Assembly: GCF_004216555.1 (NCBI RefSeq)
Contig: NZ_SGWQ01000012.1
Location: forward strand, 100,798-164,797
Length of the DNA stretch: 64,000 bases
Source: Herbihabitans rhizosphaerae
Lineage (GTDB): Bacteria; Actinomycetota; Actinomycetes; Mycobacteriales; Pseudonocardiaceae
Reading direction: 5' to 3'
Below the pieces are notes generated by a model. It was not told the DNA's origin. It saw only the letters and a list, made by a program, of their open reading frames with translations, and searched no databases. The translations under genes were made by a program, and so were the position numbers. Below are positions 50,889 to 59,836 of the stretch, in pieces (position 1 is the stretch's first letter; the number at the start of each line of letters is the position of its first letter).

Positions 50889-51848
50889 ATGTTCGGGGAC
50901 GACCTGGCGGCCACGGTCGCGGTCAACGGGGCACTGGTGGCGGTGTTGATCGCGGTCGGTCTCGGCGTGCGTGCGCTCGCCACGCGGGCCGACGCGGCCA
51001 CTGCGCCGGAGCGGCCGCTGACCGTCGACGAGCTGGCCTACCTCGCCGGCGGTCCCAGGCGGGTCGTGCAGACCGCGTTGGCCAGGATGATCGAGGCCGG
51101 TGTGTTGCGGCCGTCTCGCCATGGTCAGGTCTCCGGCACGCGGTGGCCGGCCGAAGGTCCGGTGGACAAGGCGATCGTCGTGATGGTCGAGGCGTCCGGC
51201 AGCGCGAACGTGCCCCGGCTGGTCCGCGCGGTGGGCAGCGGGCCGGAGGTGGAGGCGATCGGCGCGTGGCTGCGGGCGCGTGGGCTCGCGGTGCCGCTGT
51301 CCCGTGCGCGGCTCGCGCAGCGGGTGCCGCAGTGGTTGATCCCCGTCGCGTTCGCGCTGTGCGCGATCCAGTTCATCGCCGGCGGTCGTGGCGCCGGCCC
51401 GTCCGATTTCGTGCTGGTCGGCACGGTGATCGTCATGGTTCTGGTCGCTCAAGGGTTCAAGCGGCTGCCGTTCCCGATCGCCACGCGCGCCGGTCGGCGG
51501 GTGCTGGTGGCGGCGAGGAATGCCGCGTCGCCGCACGGGCGGCGCAGGCCGATGGTCGGCATACTCGGCGGGGCGACCGGGCTCGTGCTGCTCGGCGGCC
51601 TGTCCGCGTTCCCCGACCCGACGATCCGTGACGCGCTCGCCGCGCGGCCGCCGGTGGACGGCGGTGGAGGCGGCGGCTGCGGGTCGGCGTGCGCCACCGG
51701 CTGCGGCAGCGCGTGCAACTCCAGTGGCTGTGGCGCCGGGAGCGGCTGCGGCTCCAGCGGCGGTGGCTGTGGCGGAGGTGGCTGTGGCGGAGGTGGTGGC
51801 TGCGGCGGCGGGGGAGGCGGTGGCTGCGGCGGTGGCAGCAGCTCCTAG
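50889..51848 (+). CDS. TIGR04222-like membrane protein with Gly/Cys-rich C-terminus
   Basis: A 319-aa protein. A membrane helix lies at residues 8-27, followed by a domain like TIGR04222 (RPLTVDELAYLAGGPRRVVQ), a helix pair at about residues 155-195 and another helix near 230. The last 65 residues are almost only Gly, Cys and Ser, with ten Cys in patterns such as GCGSSGGGCGGGGCGGG. Family members are known for such tails, whose purpose is undetermined. The ATG is preceded by GGGGAGAA. The stop overlaps the convergent yaaA gene by 4 bp. Confidence 0.75.
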   Translation: MFGDDLAATVAVNGALVAVLIAVGLGVRALATRADAATAPERPLTVDELAYLAGGPRRVVQTALARMIEAGVLRPSRHGQVSGTRWPAEGPVDKAIVVMVEASGSANVPRLVRAVGSGPEVEAIGAWLRARGLAVPLSRARLAQRVPQWLIPVAFALCAIQFIAGGRGAGPSDFVLVGTVIVMVLVAQGFKRLPFPIATRAGRRVLVAARNAASPHGRRRPMVGILGGATGLVLLGGLSAFPDPTIRDALAARPPVDGGGGGGCGSACATGCGSACNSSGCGAGSGCGSSGGGCGGGGCGGGGGCGGGGGGGCGGGSSS

Positions 51849-52582
51849 TTGATCACGAGATCCAGCGCGTGCGGGTCGGTCTGTTCCAGGCGCAGGCCGG
51901 CCTTCGCCGCGATGCTGACGATGCCGCGCACCGTGCTCGGCTCGCGCGCTGCGGTGGCCAGCGCGGCGGCGAGCCTTCCCTTGTGCGCCTTGTTGAAATG
52001 GCTCACCGTCGTGCGCTTGCCGGTGCCGTCGGACACCACCCGCACGGTGATCGCGTGCGGCACGGCGGCCAGGTTGGCGTAGGTGCCCGACCGCAGATCG
52101 ATCACCAGATCGTCCACAGTGGACAGTGTCTTCTCCAGCGGGCCACGCCACAGCGGACGCAGGCCGCCGAGGCCGGGCAGCGACGAGCCGCCGGAGAGCC
52201 GGTACGCCGGAATCGGATCGGCCGCCCGCACCACACCGAACAGCGCGGACGCCACCGCGAGCCGCTCGTCCGCGCGCGCCCGCTGCGCCCGGCGGAAACC
52301 GGCCACACCAAGCGTGTCGTAGAGCACGCCGGTGTACCGCTCGACGGCCGGCAGGGTGGGCGATGTGCGCAGCTCGCCGTTCAGCGCCACCTCGTCGGTC
52401 TGCCGCTCGGACAGCCCCAGCGCGGCCTGGCTCGCCGGCACGTCGGCGGCCAGCGTCACCAACGCCGACACCAGCCGCTCGCGCACGGCGTTCAGCTCGG
52501 GGAACGACAACGCGTCCGGATCCAGGGGTGCGCCGTCACCACCCGGCGCCTTGGTCTCCGACGGGGGAAGAAGCAGCAGCAC
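51845..52582 (-). CDS. yaaA: YaaA family peroxide-stress protein
   Basis: A 245-aa protein with the family start MLLLLPPSETKAPGGDGAP and the later RYTGVLYDTLG, DLRSGTYANL and VSHFNKAHKGRLA. In E. coli YaaA limits intracellular iron and Fenton damage during peroxide stress and binds DNA. No oxidative-stress regulator is adjacent. Confidence 0.88.
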   Translation of the reverse strand: MLLLLPPSETKAPGGDGAPLDPDALSFPELNAVRERLVSALVTLAADVPASQAALGLSERQTDEVALNGELRTSPTLPAVERYTGVLYDTLGVAGFRRAQRARADERLAVASALFGVVRAADPIPAYRLSGGSSLPGLGGLRPLWRGPLEKTLSTVDDLVIDLRSGTYANLAAVPHAITVRVVSDGTGKRTTVSHFNKAHKGRLAAALATAAREPSTVRGIVSIAAKAGLRLEQTDPHALDLVIN

Positions 52583-52593
52583 GAGAGTGCACC

Positions 52594-52965
52594 CTACTGC
52601 GGCGTCGCGACCTCCATTTCCTGGCCGACACAGAACTCGTTGCCGTCCGGATCGGCGAGCACCGTCCAGGTCAGCCCGGGGACGGTGTGCTCGGCCAGTT
52701 CGGTGGCGCCGAGCCCGACCAGCCGCCGCACCTCGCCGAGCCGGTCGGCGGTGTGGAAGTCCGCGTGCACCCTGTTCTTGCCGGCCTTGGATTCCGGAAC
52801 CTGTTGCAGCCCAAGGGAAACGCCGGTGCCCGCACGCGGCGTGAGCACCATGTAGAAGCCCTCGAAGTCCATCGCGACCTCGGCGTCCAGCGCCTTGGTC
52901 CAGAACTCGGCGAGCCCGCGCGGATTCGCACAGTCGACGGTGACCATGCCCAGTTCGATCGTCAT
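52594..52965 (-). CDS. VOC family protein (glyoxalase-like domain)
   Basis: A 123-aa single-domain protein: MVTVDCANPRGLAEFWTKAL, NRVHADFHTADRLGEVRRL and VLADPDGNEFCVGQ are the typical strands and turns of the actinobacterial glyoxalase-like group. Likely metal-binding positions are only partly conserved, so the reaction cannot be predicted. It is 11 bp upstream of yaaA and probably co-transcribed. Confidence 0.82.
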   Translation of the reverse strand: MTIELGMVTVDCANPRGLAEFWTKALDAEVAMDFEGFYMVLTPRAGTGVSLGLQQVPESKAGKNRVHADFHTADRLGEVRRLVGLGATELAEHTVPGLTWTVLADPDGNEFCVGQEMEVATPQ

Positions 52966-53095
52966 GCCGGCACGCTACGACCGTCCACCGACAATCGCGG
53001 ACCGGTAACCCGTTGGAGCTGATCAGGGGTGGCTCACTACTCTTTGCGGTGCTTCTGTGGCGCAGATCGCGCCGAGTGAGTCAAGGAGACGAATC

Positions 53096-54862
53096 GTGAT
53101 CACCAGGATGTCATCGCTGTTCCTGCGAACCCTTCGCGAGGATCCGGCGGACGCCGAGGTGCCGAGCCACAAGCTGTTGGTGCGCGCCGGGTACGTCCGC
53201 CGCGTCGCACCGGGCGGCTACTCCTGGCTGCCGCTCGGGCTGCGCGTGCTGCGCCGCATCGAGGACATCGTGCGCGACGAGATGAACGGGATCGGCGCGC
53301 AGGAGATCCAGTTCCCCGCGCTGCTGCCCCGCGAGCCCTACGAGGCGACCGGCCGCTGGACCGAGTACGGCGACAGTCTTTTCCGGCTCAAGGACCGCAA
53401 AGGCCTCGACTACCTGCTCGGGCCCACCCACGAGGAGCTGTTCGCGCTCACCGCGAAGAGCGAGCTGTCCTCGTACAAGGACTACCCGGTGATCTTGTAC
53501 CAGATCCAGACCAAGTACCGGGACGAGGCGCGTCCCCGTGCCGGAATCCTGCGCGGGCGGGAGTTCCTGATGAAGGACTCCTACTCCTTCGACCTGTCCG
53601 ACGAGGGGCTGGAGCGGTCCTACCAGCTGCACCGGGACGCCTACGTCAGGATCTTCGACCGGCTCGGGCTGAAGTACGTGATCGTGAAGGCCACGTCGGG
53701 CGCGATGGGCGGCTCGGCCTCCGAGGAGTTCCTCGCCGAGGCGCCCACCGGTGAGGACACCTACGTGCGCAGCACCGAGTCCGGCTTCGCGGCCAACGTG
53801 GAGGCGGTGGTGACGCCGGCGCCGCCCGCACAGTCCACTGAGGACAAGCCTGCCGCGCAGGCGCACCCCACGCCGGACACGCCCACGATCGAGACGCTCG
53901 TCGCCTTCTTGAACGACTCCAGCCTCAACACGAAGGCGGACCTGGGTCGCACGTTCACCGCGGCGGACACGTTGAAGAACGTGCTGCTGAAGGTGCGCCG
54001 GCCTGGCGACGAGGAGTGGCAGCTGCTGGCCGTCGGCCTGCCCGGCGACCGCGAGGTCGACCAGAAGCGGCTCGAGGCGTCGCTGGAGCCCGCCGAGGTG
54101 GCCATGCTCGAGGAGGCCGACTTCGCCGCGAACCCCTTCCTGGTGAAGGGCTACATCGGCCCGAAAGCCTTGCAGGACAACGGGGTTCGCTACCTGGTCG
54201 ACCCTCGCGTCGTGACCGGGACGGCGTGGGTCACCGGCGCGGACAAGGTCGACCACCACGTGGTGGACCTGGTGTGCGGGCGCGACTTCACCCCGGACGG
54301 CACGATCGAGGCCGCCGAGGTGCGTGAGGGTGACCCTTCACCCGACGGCAAGGGCACCCTGGTCGCCGCGCGCGGCATCGAGATCGGGCACGTGTTCCAG
54401 CTCGGCCGCAAGTACGCCGACGCGTTCGAGCTGGACGCGCTGGACGAGAACTCCAAGCTGGTGCGGATCACCATGGGGTCCTACGGCGTCGGCGTGTCCC
54501 GGCTGGTCGCCGTGATCGCCGAGCAGAGCCACGACGAGCACGGGCTGGTGTGGCCGCGCGAGGTGGCGCCGTTCGACGTGACCGTGGTGATCGCGGGCAA
54601 GTCCGACGAGCAGATCGCGGCGGCCGAGAAGATCGCCGACGAGCTGGACTCGGCCGGTGTGCGGGTGCTGCTCGACGACCGCAAGGCGAGCCCCGGCGTG
54701 AAGTTCGCCGACGCGGAACTCGTTGGCGTGCCGACGATTCTGGTGGTCGGGCGCGGTCTGGCCAACGGTGTCGTGGAGGTCAAGGACCGCCGGTCCGGCG
54801 AGCGCGAGGAGATCGCGGTGGACGGCGTGGTCGGTCACCTCACCGCGCTGGTCCGCGGCTGA
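53096..54862 (+). CDS. proS: proline--tRNA ligase, bacterial type
   Basis: A 588-aa class II aminoacyl-tRNA synthetase. GTG 53096 has AAGGAG 7 bases upstream. Motif 1 lies in [20 protein letters not shown], motif 2 in [20 protein letters not shown], and motif 3 in [17 protein letters not shown]. The cis-editing (INS) domain between motifs 2 and 3 is present (about residues 240-400), which hydrolyses Ala-tRNA-Pro. The anticodon-binding domain is C-terminal ([20 protein letters not shown]). Confidence 0.96.
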   Translation: MITRMSSLFLRTLREDPADAEVPSHKLLVRAGYVRRVAPGGYSWLPLGLRVLRRIEDIVRDEMNGIGAQEIQFPALLPREPYEATGRWTEYGDSLFRLKDRKGLDYLLGPTHEELFALTAKSELSSYKDYPVILYQIQTKYRDEARPRAGILRGREFLMKDSYSFDLSDEGLERSYQLHRDAYVRIFDRLGLKYVIVKATSGAMGGSASEEFLAEAPTGEDTYVRSTESGFAANVEAVVTPAPPAQSTEDKPAAQAHPTPDTPTIETLVAFLNDSSLNTKADLGRTFTAADTLKNVLLKVRRPGDEEWQLLAVGLPGDREVDQKRLEASLEPAEVAMLEEADFAANPFLVKGYIGPKALQDNGVRYLVDPRVVTGTAWVTGADKVDHHVVDLVCGRDFTPDGTIEAAEVREGDPSPDGKGTLVAARGIEIGHVFQLGRKYADAFELDALDENSKLVRITMGSYGVGVSRLVAVIAEQSHDEHGLVWPREVAPFDVTVVIAGKSDEQIAAAEKIADELDSAGVRVLLDDRKASPGVKFADAELVGVPTILVVGRGLANGVVEVKDRRSGEREEIAVDGVVGHLTALVRG

Positions 54863-54871
54863 CCCGCGCGG

Positions 54872-55666
54872 TCAGCGGAGCGGGCGCAGGCTCGCGATCA
54901 CCTTGTCGAGTACGGCGGGCGGCGGCGCGTTCGGCGTCTGGTGGTCGGCCTCGATCAGGAAGACCACCGTGCGCGTGCCGCTGGCGAAGCCGACCGCGGT
55001 CAACTGGATCGTCGGCGGGTTGCAGTCGTCCGCCTTGCCGACGTTGAGCGCGACGGTGGCGACGGTGGCCTGGATCGAGCCCTGCGCGACGGGTTTCGTA
55101 CTGGTTTGCGGTGGGCTGGGCACCGCGCCCTGGATCCCCGCCGCGAGGTTCTCCGCCCAGCCCTTCGCGGCCTCGGTCGCCGCCGCCGCCGGATCGGTCG
55201 GCCTGCGCTGCGCGATGAACCCCATGCGGGCTCTGCGTGACTCGGGGTGTCCACCGCAAGCGCCCTGCTTGTAGGTGGTGATGACGTGCATCTCCATCGG
55301 CCGCAGGCGGTAGCCCTGGAACCTGGCCGGCTCGGCCAGCCAGTCCTTGTCGGGTGGCACCGAGTAGGAGGCGCCGTGCGGCCGGCTCGGCACGATCAGC
55401 CAGCCGTTCGCGTCCTTCTCGAGTTCGGGCCTCGGCGGTTGGTCGCCGGGGCTCGGCTCGGCCTCGTCGGTCGGCTGCTGGCCGGCGGAGGTCTGTGTGC
55501 CGCCGCCCTTGTCACGGTTGACCAGGATCAGCGTGGTGGCGACACCGGCTCCGACCAGCAGTACCGCGATCAGCGTGACGATCAGCGGCGTGCGGCTGCG
55601 CCGAGGCGGGGGCGGCGGTGCGGGGTACGGCGGCGGGTAGTGACCATACGGGCCGGGCTGGCTCAT
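54872..55666 (-). CDS. Pro-rich single-pass membrane protein with extracytoplasmic domain
   Basis: A 264-aa protein. The cytoplasmic start is Pro/Tyr-rich (YGHYPPPYPAPPPPPRRSR), one helix spans residues 27-48 (PLIVTLIAVLLVGAGVATTL), and the rest is outside. The outer domain contains NGWLIVPSRPHGASYSVPPD and three Cys (ACGGHPESRRAR and DDCNPPT) in the same order as the proteins at 55719 and 57304, so it is a divergent member of that group. Function unknown. Confidence 0.75.
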   Translation of the reverse strand: MSQPGPYGHYPPPYPAPPPPPRRSRTPLIVTLIAVLLVGAGVATTLILVNRDKGGGTQTSAGQQPTDEAEPSPGDQPPRPELEKDANGWLIVPSRPHGASYSVPPDKDWLAEPARFQGYRLRPMEMHVITTYKQGACGGHPESRRARMGFIAQRRPTDPAAAATEAAKGWAENLAAGIQGAVPSPPQTSTKPVAQGSIQATVATVALNVGKADDCNPPTIQLTAVGFASGTRTVVFLIEADHQTPNAPPPAVLDKVIASLRPLR

Positions 55667-55718
55667 GGGGCGTCACCTTACGGAGAGGGGAGGGTCGTCG
55701 TGTCCGTTTCGGGTGTTT

Positions 55719-56588
55719 TCACCCGCGCCGGTAACTGGTGACGATCTTCTCCAGGTCGGCCTCCGACACCGCGTCGGGCACGCCCTGGTCGCTGTGCGCG
55801 AACAGCAGCACCGAGCCGGTGGCGGGGGCCGTGGCCGGTACGCCCATCACCACGACCGTGCCGGCCGGCGACAGGCAGGGGTGCGGCGGCGTCACCTTGG
55901 TCGCCCGCGCGATGACCACGAACGCCTGCACGCCGCCGGTGAGGGTGACCGGCCTCGGCTCGGATACCGCGGTGGTGGTCGGCGGGGCGCCGGGCGCGGA
56001 CAGGTAGCCGATCTGCATCGCCTTCTGCGCCACGGCCTTCGCCGCCGCCCCGGCCGAGCTGTCCTGGTGCGCGGTCACACCGGCGGCCGCGCGCACCTTG
56101 CCCGGCTTCTCCTGGCAGTACCCCGGCTTGGTCACCGCGGCGACGTCCAGTGTGATCTGGCCACCACCCAGTTCGGGATTGCCGTACGCCACGTTCATCC
56201 GCTTGTCGCCGACATCGAACTCCCAGGTCGGCGGCACGTCGTAGGCGTTGGGCGAGTTCGGGAACACCACCGCGCGCCAGCCCGGGACGATGGCCGGCTT
56301 GGTGGCCGGCGCCTCCAGTGGGTTGGACGGCCTCGTGGTCGTCGGCGCGGGCGCGGTGGTGGTCCGCACCGTCGTGGTGGCCGACGTCGTGGCCGGCGGG
56401 GGAGCGCTTCGCGGCTCGTCCTGGCTGTTGAGCAGCACGACGGCGACCGTGGCGACCACGGCGACGACGATCACCGTGCACAGCACCGGCACCAGCCACT
56501 TGCGCGGGCGGCGGGGCGGTTCAGGTTGACCGAACGCCCCGAGACCCTGGTATCCGCCACTCGGAAAGCTGCCGCTCGGCTCGTGCAC
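55719..56588 (-). CDS. YQGLGAF-motif single-pass membrane protein (paralogue A)
   Basis: A 289-aa protein starting at GTG 56588. The cytoplasmic part holds GGYQGLGAFGQPEPPRRPRK, one helix follows (WLVPVLCTVIVVAVVATVAV), then a Thr/Pro linker and an outer domain with PPTWEFDVG, a Cys in GYCQEKPGK and a Cys in PHPCLSPAG. The same layout and motif recur at 57304-58233. Such proteins may be septal or cell-wall associated, but nothing in the sequence proves a role. Confidence 0.75.
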   Translation of the reverse strand: MHEPSGSFPSGGYQGLGAFGQPEPPRRPRKWLVPVLCTVIVVAVVATVAVVLLNSQDEPRSAPPPATTSATTTVRTTTAPAPTTTRPSNPLEAPATKPAIVPGWRAVVFPNSPNAYDVPPTWEFDVGDKRMNVAYGNPELGGGQITLDVAAVTKPGYCQEKPGKVRAAAGVTAHQDSSAGAAAKAVAQKAMQIGYLSAPGAPPTTTAVSEPRPVTLTGGVQAFVVIARATKVTPPHPCLSPAGTVVVMGVPATAPATGSVLLFAHSDQGVPDAVSEADLEKIVTSYRRG

Positions 56589-56614
56589 GGGCGACAGGGT
56601 AGCCACGCCTCGGG

Positions 56615-57304
56615 TCAGCCGAGCAGCGTGGTCACCACCGCCGGGGTGTCGGACAGGTCGGTGAGCACGGCGTGCGCGCCCGACTCGGCGAGCAGGCCGG
56701 CCGAGTGCCGCCCGGTGGCCACGCCGATCGCGACCGCGCCGTGGTGCAGCGCGCACGCCACGTCGTTCGGGGTGTCCCCGATGACCACGACGTCGGCCGG
56801 CGCGAAAGCGTTGCCGTGCTTGGCTTCCGCGAGGTTCATCGCGTGCGCGACGAGGTCGTGCCGGTGTTCGGACAGCGATCCGTAGCCGCCGATCGCGAAG
56901 TCCACGTGGTGGTGCAGGTCCAGCGCGGACAGCTTGTGGTCGGCCAGTTCCGGCAGGTTCCCGGTGACCAGCGACTGCACCACGTCGTCCCGGCCGGCGA
57001 GCGTCTTCAGGACGGCGGCCGCGCCGGGCAGTGCGCGCCCGCGTTCGTGCAGCGTGTCCCGCGCCTCGGTGGAGATCGCCACCAGCTCGGTGAACAGGCT
57101 CTGCACGTGCTCCTCGCGGTGATCGACGCCGTGCGCGGCGAGCATCTCGGCGACGATGCCGCGCTCGGTGCGGCCGGGGAACGTCGGATGGTGCGTCATC
57201 TCCACGCCGAGCGCCCTGGTCATCGCGATCGCGTACCACTCCCGGCCGATTCCGCTGTAGTCGACCAGCGTCAGGTCGACGTCCCAGAGGACGAGCTTGG
57301 CCAT
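56615..57304 (-). CDS. HAD superfamily phosphatase
   Basis: A 229-aa hydrolase. The nucleophile motif is LVLWDVDLTLVDYSG (DxDxT), motif II lies in VTGNLPELADH, and the acidic motif IV is VVIGDTPNDVACA. The cap domain is residues 15-85. It resembles phosphoglycolate phosphatase-type enzymes; the substrate is unknown. Its ATG overlaps the stop of the upstream membrane protein gene as TGATG, and it lies between two paralogous membrane protein genes. Confidence 0.88.
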   Translation of the reverse strand: MAKLVLWDVDLTLVDYSGIGREWYAIAMTRALGVEMTHHPTFPGRTERGIVAEMLAAHGVDHREEHVQSLFTELVAISTEARDTLHERGRALPGAAAVLKTLAGRDDVVQSLVTGNLPELADHKLSALDLHHHVDFAIGGYGSLSEHRHDLVAHAMNLAEAKHGNAFAPADVVVIGDTPNDVACALHHGAVAIGVATGRHSAGLLAESGAHAVLTDLSDTPAVVTTLLG

Positions 57305-58233
57305 CAGTCGACCAGCCGCGCGGTGTCGAGGATCTTCTGCAGGTCGGCCTCCGGGGCGGACGGCGGGGTCGCCGGCCCACCCTGCAGGTCGATGTTCACC
57401 ATCAGCATCACGTACTTGTCCTTGTAGTCCAGCGCGAGTATCGACAGCTTGCTCCTCGTGGCCAGGCACGGGTTCGAGCCGGTGGTGACGATCGCGTCGA
57501 CCTGGACGCCGGTGACCTGCAGCCCGCCCTTGGCCGTTCGGGTGACCGGCCTGGCCGGCTGCGCCTGCACCTGGGTGTCGGTCGCCGAGTCGTAGAACTC
57601 CTGGCTGAGCGCGATCGCCAGGTCGCCGGCGGCCTTGGCGATGTCCGAGCGTGGAGTGGCGACGCTGCCCAGCACGCCTCGGCTGAAGCCGCCCTGCTTG
57701 CCGGCGACGTCGCACTGGTACGGAGTGAGGCTGGCCATCTTGTTGAGCGGGTTGTTCGGCAGCGCCTTGCTCGCCTGCGTGCCGGAGCCCTGAGTCCACT
57801 GTGGAGGGACGTCGTAGGCGAGGCCGATCTGCTCGTTGAGGATCCCCTGCCAGCCGGGCACCTGCGGCGCGATCGTGGCCAGCGGGTTGGTGGACCGCGT
57901 GGTCGTCGTGGTCGGTGCGCGGCTCGTCGTGGTGGTCACCGGCGGGCCGGCGGACGTGGTCGGCTGCGGGCCCTGCGTGGTCTGCTGCGGCTGGGCGGTG
58001 GTGTCCTTGCGGCTGACCAGCACGATCGTGGTGACCGCGCCGACGATCACCACCAGCGCGACGACCGAGAGGATGACCGTCCAATTCGGACGCTTGGGCG
58101 GCTTGCCCTCCGGTGGCTGCGTCCCCTGCGCGTCGAAGGCGCCCAAGCCCTGGTACTGCCCGCTGAACTGCCAGTTCTGCGAGCCGTCGCCCTGCCGCGC
58201 GAACCGGTCCTGCTCGTCGCCCGGATACGTCAC
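57304..58233 (-). CDS. YQGLGAF-motif single-pass membrane protein (paralogue B)
   Basis: A 309-aa protein. The N-terminal cytoplasmic part carries GQYQGLGAFDAQGTQ, the helix is WTVILSVVALVVIVGAVTTI, then a Thr-rich linker (TTTTSRAPTTTTTRSTNPLA) and an outer domain with VPPQWTQGSG, PYQCDVAGKQGG and NPCLATRSK. It matches paralogue A in motif order and Cys positions. It is the first gene of a TGATG-coupled pair with the HAD phosphatase. Confidence 0.75.
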   Translation of the reverse strand: MTYPGDEQDRFARQGDGSQNWQFSGQYQGLGAFDAQGTQPPEGKPPKRPNWTVILSVVALVVIVGAVTTIVLVSRKDTTAQPQQTTQGPQPTTSAGPPVTTTTSRAPTTTTTRSTNPLATIAPQVPGWQGILNEQIGLAYDVPPQWTQGSGTQASKALPNNPLNKMASLTPYQCDVAGKQGGFSRGVLGSVATPRSDIAKAAGDLAIALSQEFYDSATDTQVQAQPARPVTRTAKGGLQVTGVQVDAIVTTGSNPCLATRSKLSILALDYKDKYVMLMVNIDLQGGPATPPSAPEADLQKILDTARLVD

Positions 58234-58298
58234 CCCACGACCGTACCGTCACCCGGCTGATGGCCCGCCAGCGATCCTGGCCGTTCCGTGTGACGCTA

Positions 58299-58366
58299 TT
58301 CAACGCGCGTTGACCGATTGTCCGTGCGTGTCGTATCGTCACGCTCGAATTCAACGCGTGATGAAC
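58299..58366. promoter_or_regulatory. two TTCAACGCG boxes, one a perfect palindrome, upstream of 58386
   Basis: TCAACGCGCGTTGA at 58300-58313 is a perfect 14-bp palindrome inside TTCAACGCG...TTGA; a second TTCAACGCG at 58350-58358 continues TGATGAA. Both lie within 90 bp of the start codon at 58386 and resemble TetR-type operators. No regulator gene is adjacent on that side. Confidence 0.5.
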
Positions 58367-58385
58367 TTATGAAGGAGCTGCTGAG

Positions 58386-59549
58386 ATGGCGACGTCGAAC
58401 ACGCCCCGGCCCGTCGTGGTGGCCGTGCTGTTGTCGGTCGCCGGTGCGCTCGTGGCGGCCTTGATCGGGTTGCTGACGTTCGGCGCGCAGGCGACAGCCA
58501 GTCCGGACCACGTGCCGCTGGCCGTGGCCACACCGTCCGAAGGGCCGGCCGCCGCACCGCTGCGCGCGGCCGCCGAACGGCTCACCGCGCAGGGCGGCGA
58601 CGCGGTCGGCTGGCGCGTCGTGACCGGCGGCGAGGGGCGGAAACTGTTGGCGGACAAGGAGGTCTACGGCGTACTCGAACTCGTCGCCGAGCCGACCGGC
58701 GAACTCCGCCCGACCGTGGTGCTCTCCGGCGCGGTCAACCCGTCGGCCACCCAGATCGCCCAACCGGCGCTCACCGGAGCCGCCCAGGGCATCGCCGCCG
58801 CGGCGCCCCGGCTGGCGCCCGGGGTCACCGTCGCGCCGGCGCAGACGATCACGCTGCACCCGGCCAGCGCCGCCGGTCGCACCGCCCCGCTCGGCGGCAC
58901 CGCGCTGCTCTGGCTCGCCGGGCTGGTCGCCACCCTCGGGTCGACCGTCCTGATCACCCGGGCCGGCAAGCGGGTCGGCATCGGCAGCCGGCTCACCGTG
59001 CTGGTGGGCGTCAGCGTGCTCGGCGTCGCCGTGGTCGCCGGGCTCCTCAGCTGGTGGGACTCGTCGCTGCCGCTGAACCCCGAGGTGATCGGCTTCCTGC
59101 TGCTCACCGCGGTCGCGTTCGCCGCCGTGCAGGGCGGGCTGGTGCGGCTGCTCGGCATCCGGGCGGCGGCCATCCTCGGCCCGCTGTACCTGGTCGCGCC
59201 CGCGGTCGCCGGCCAGGTGCCCGAGCTGCTGAACCCGGCCTATCGCGCGGTGCTCTGGTCGTGGACGCCGTTCCGGTTCTCCGCCGAGGGGCTGCGCAGC
59301 CTGCTGCAGGGCACGCCGGACGCGCCGGACGTGCGCACCGGCGTGATCGTGCTCGGCGCGATGGCCGTCGGCGGTCTGCTGGTGATGCTGATCCCCGGGC
59401 GGCGCTCAGCCGGCGAGGTAGCTCAGTCGCACACGCCGAACGGGGTTGTCGACGTTGGTGTCGACGAGGCAGATCGACTGCCAGGTGCCCAGGGCGAGGC
59501 GGCCGTCGAGGACCGGAACACTGGCGTAGGGCGGCACGAACGCCGGTAG
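58386..59549 (+). CDS. multi-pass membrane protein, ABC-2 permease-like
   Basis: A 387-aa protein. A first helix at residues 9-32 (VVVAVLLSVAGALVAALIGL) is followed by an extracytoplasmic domain of about 130 residues, then five helices between about 172 and 340 (for example LLWLAGLVATLGSTVLI and GVIVLGAMAVGGLLVML). The topology is that of YhgE/Pip or ABC-2-type export proteins. The last 48 codons are antisense to the yjbQ-like gene and look non-coding, so the functional end is probably near LIPGRRSA with an extended read into the neighbour. AAGGAG precedes the ATG. Confidence 0.7.
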   Translation: MATSNTPRPVVVAVLLSVAGALVAALIGLLTFGAQATASPDHVPLAVATPSEGPAAAPLRAAAERLTAQGGDAVGWRVVTGGEGRKLLADKEVYGVLELVAEPTGELRPTVVLSGAVNPSATQIAQPALTGAAQGIAAAAPRLAPGVTVAPAQTITLHPASAAGRTAPLGGTALLWLAGLVATLGSTVLITRAGKRVGIGSRLTVLVGVSVLGVAVVAGLLSWWDSSLPLNPEVIGFLLLTAVAFAAVQGGLVRLLGIRAAAILGPLYLVAPAVAGQVPELLNPAYRAVLWSWTPFRFSAEGLRSLLQGTPDAPDVRTGVIVLGAMAVGGLLVMLIPGRRSAGEVAQSHTPNGVVDVGVDEADRLPGAQGEAAVEDRNTGVGRHERR

Positions 59550-59816
59550 CACGTGATCGCGGCCGTGGCCCGCCGATCCGTGCCGGTGGCGCCACCGGTC
59601 GTCGCGGGGGAGCACGTCGCCGAGGGCGGCGAGCAGGTCGTCGTCGCTCCCGGCACCGGTCTCGATGATCGCCAGGCCGGCCGTCGCGTGCGGCGCCCAC
59701 ACGTGCAGCAGGCCGTCCACCGCGTCCGCCTCGGTCAGGAACCGCTGGCAGGTCTCGGTCAGGTCGTGCACCACCTCGCGCGACCCGGTGCGGACCTCGA
59801 TCTCTTCGCTGTGCAC
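59406..59816 (-). CDS. YjbQ family (UPF0047) protein
   Basis: A 136-aa protein from GTG 59816 (VHSEEIEVRTGSREVVHDLT). Conserved marks are HATAGLAIIETGAGSDDDLL, DRWRHRHGSAGHGRDHVLPA and LALGTWQSICLVD. Some YjbQ proteins show weak thiamine-phosphate synthase activity; the true role is uncertain. It overlaps the 3' end of the convergent membrane protein frame by 144 bp, which is unusual and discussed there. Confidence 0.88.
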   Translation of the reverse strand: MHSEEIEVRTGSREVVHDLTETCQRFLTEADAVDGLLHVWAPHATAGLAIIETGAGSDDDLLAALGDVLPRDDRWRHRHGSAGHGRDHVLPAFVPPYASVPVLDGRLALGTWQSICLVDTNVDNPVRRVRLSYLAG

Positions 59817-59836
59817 GCCTGAAAGCGTAGGGACTC

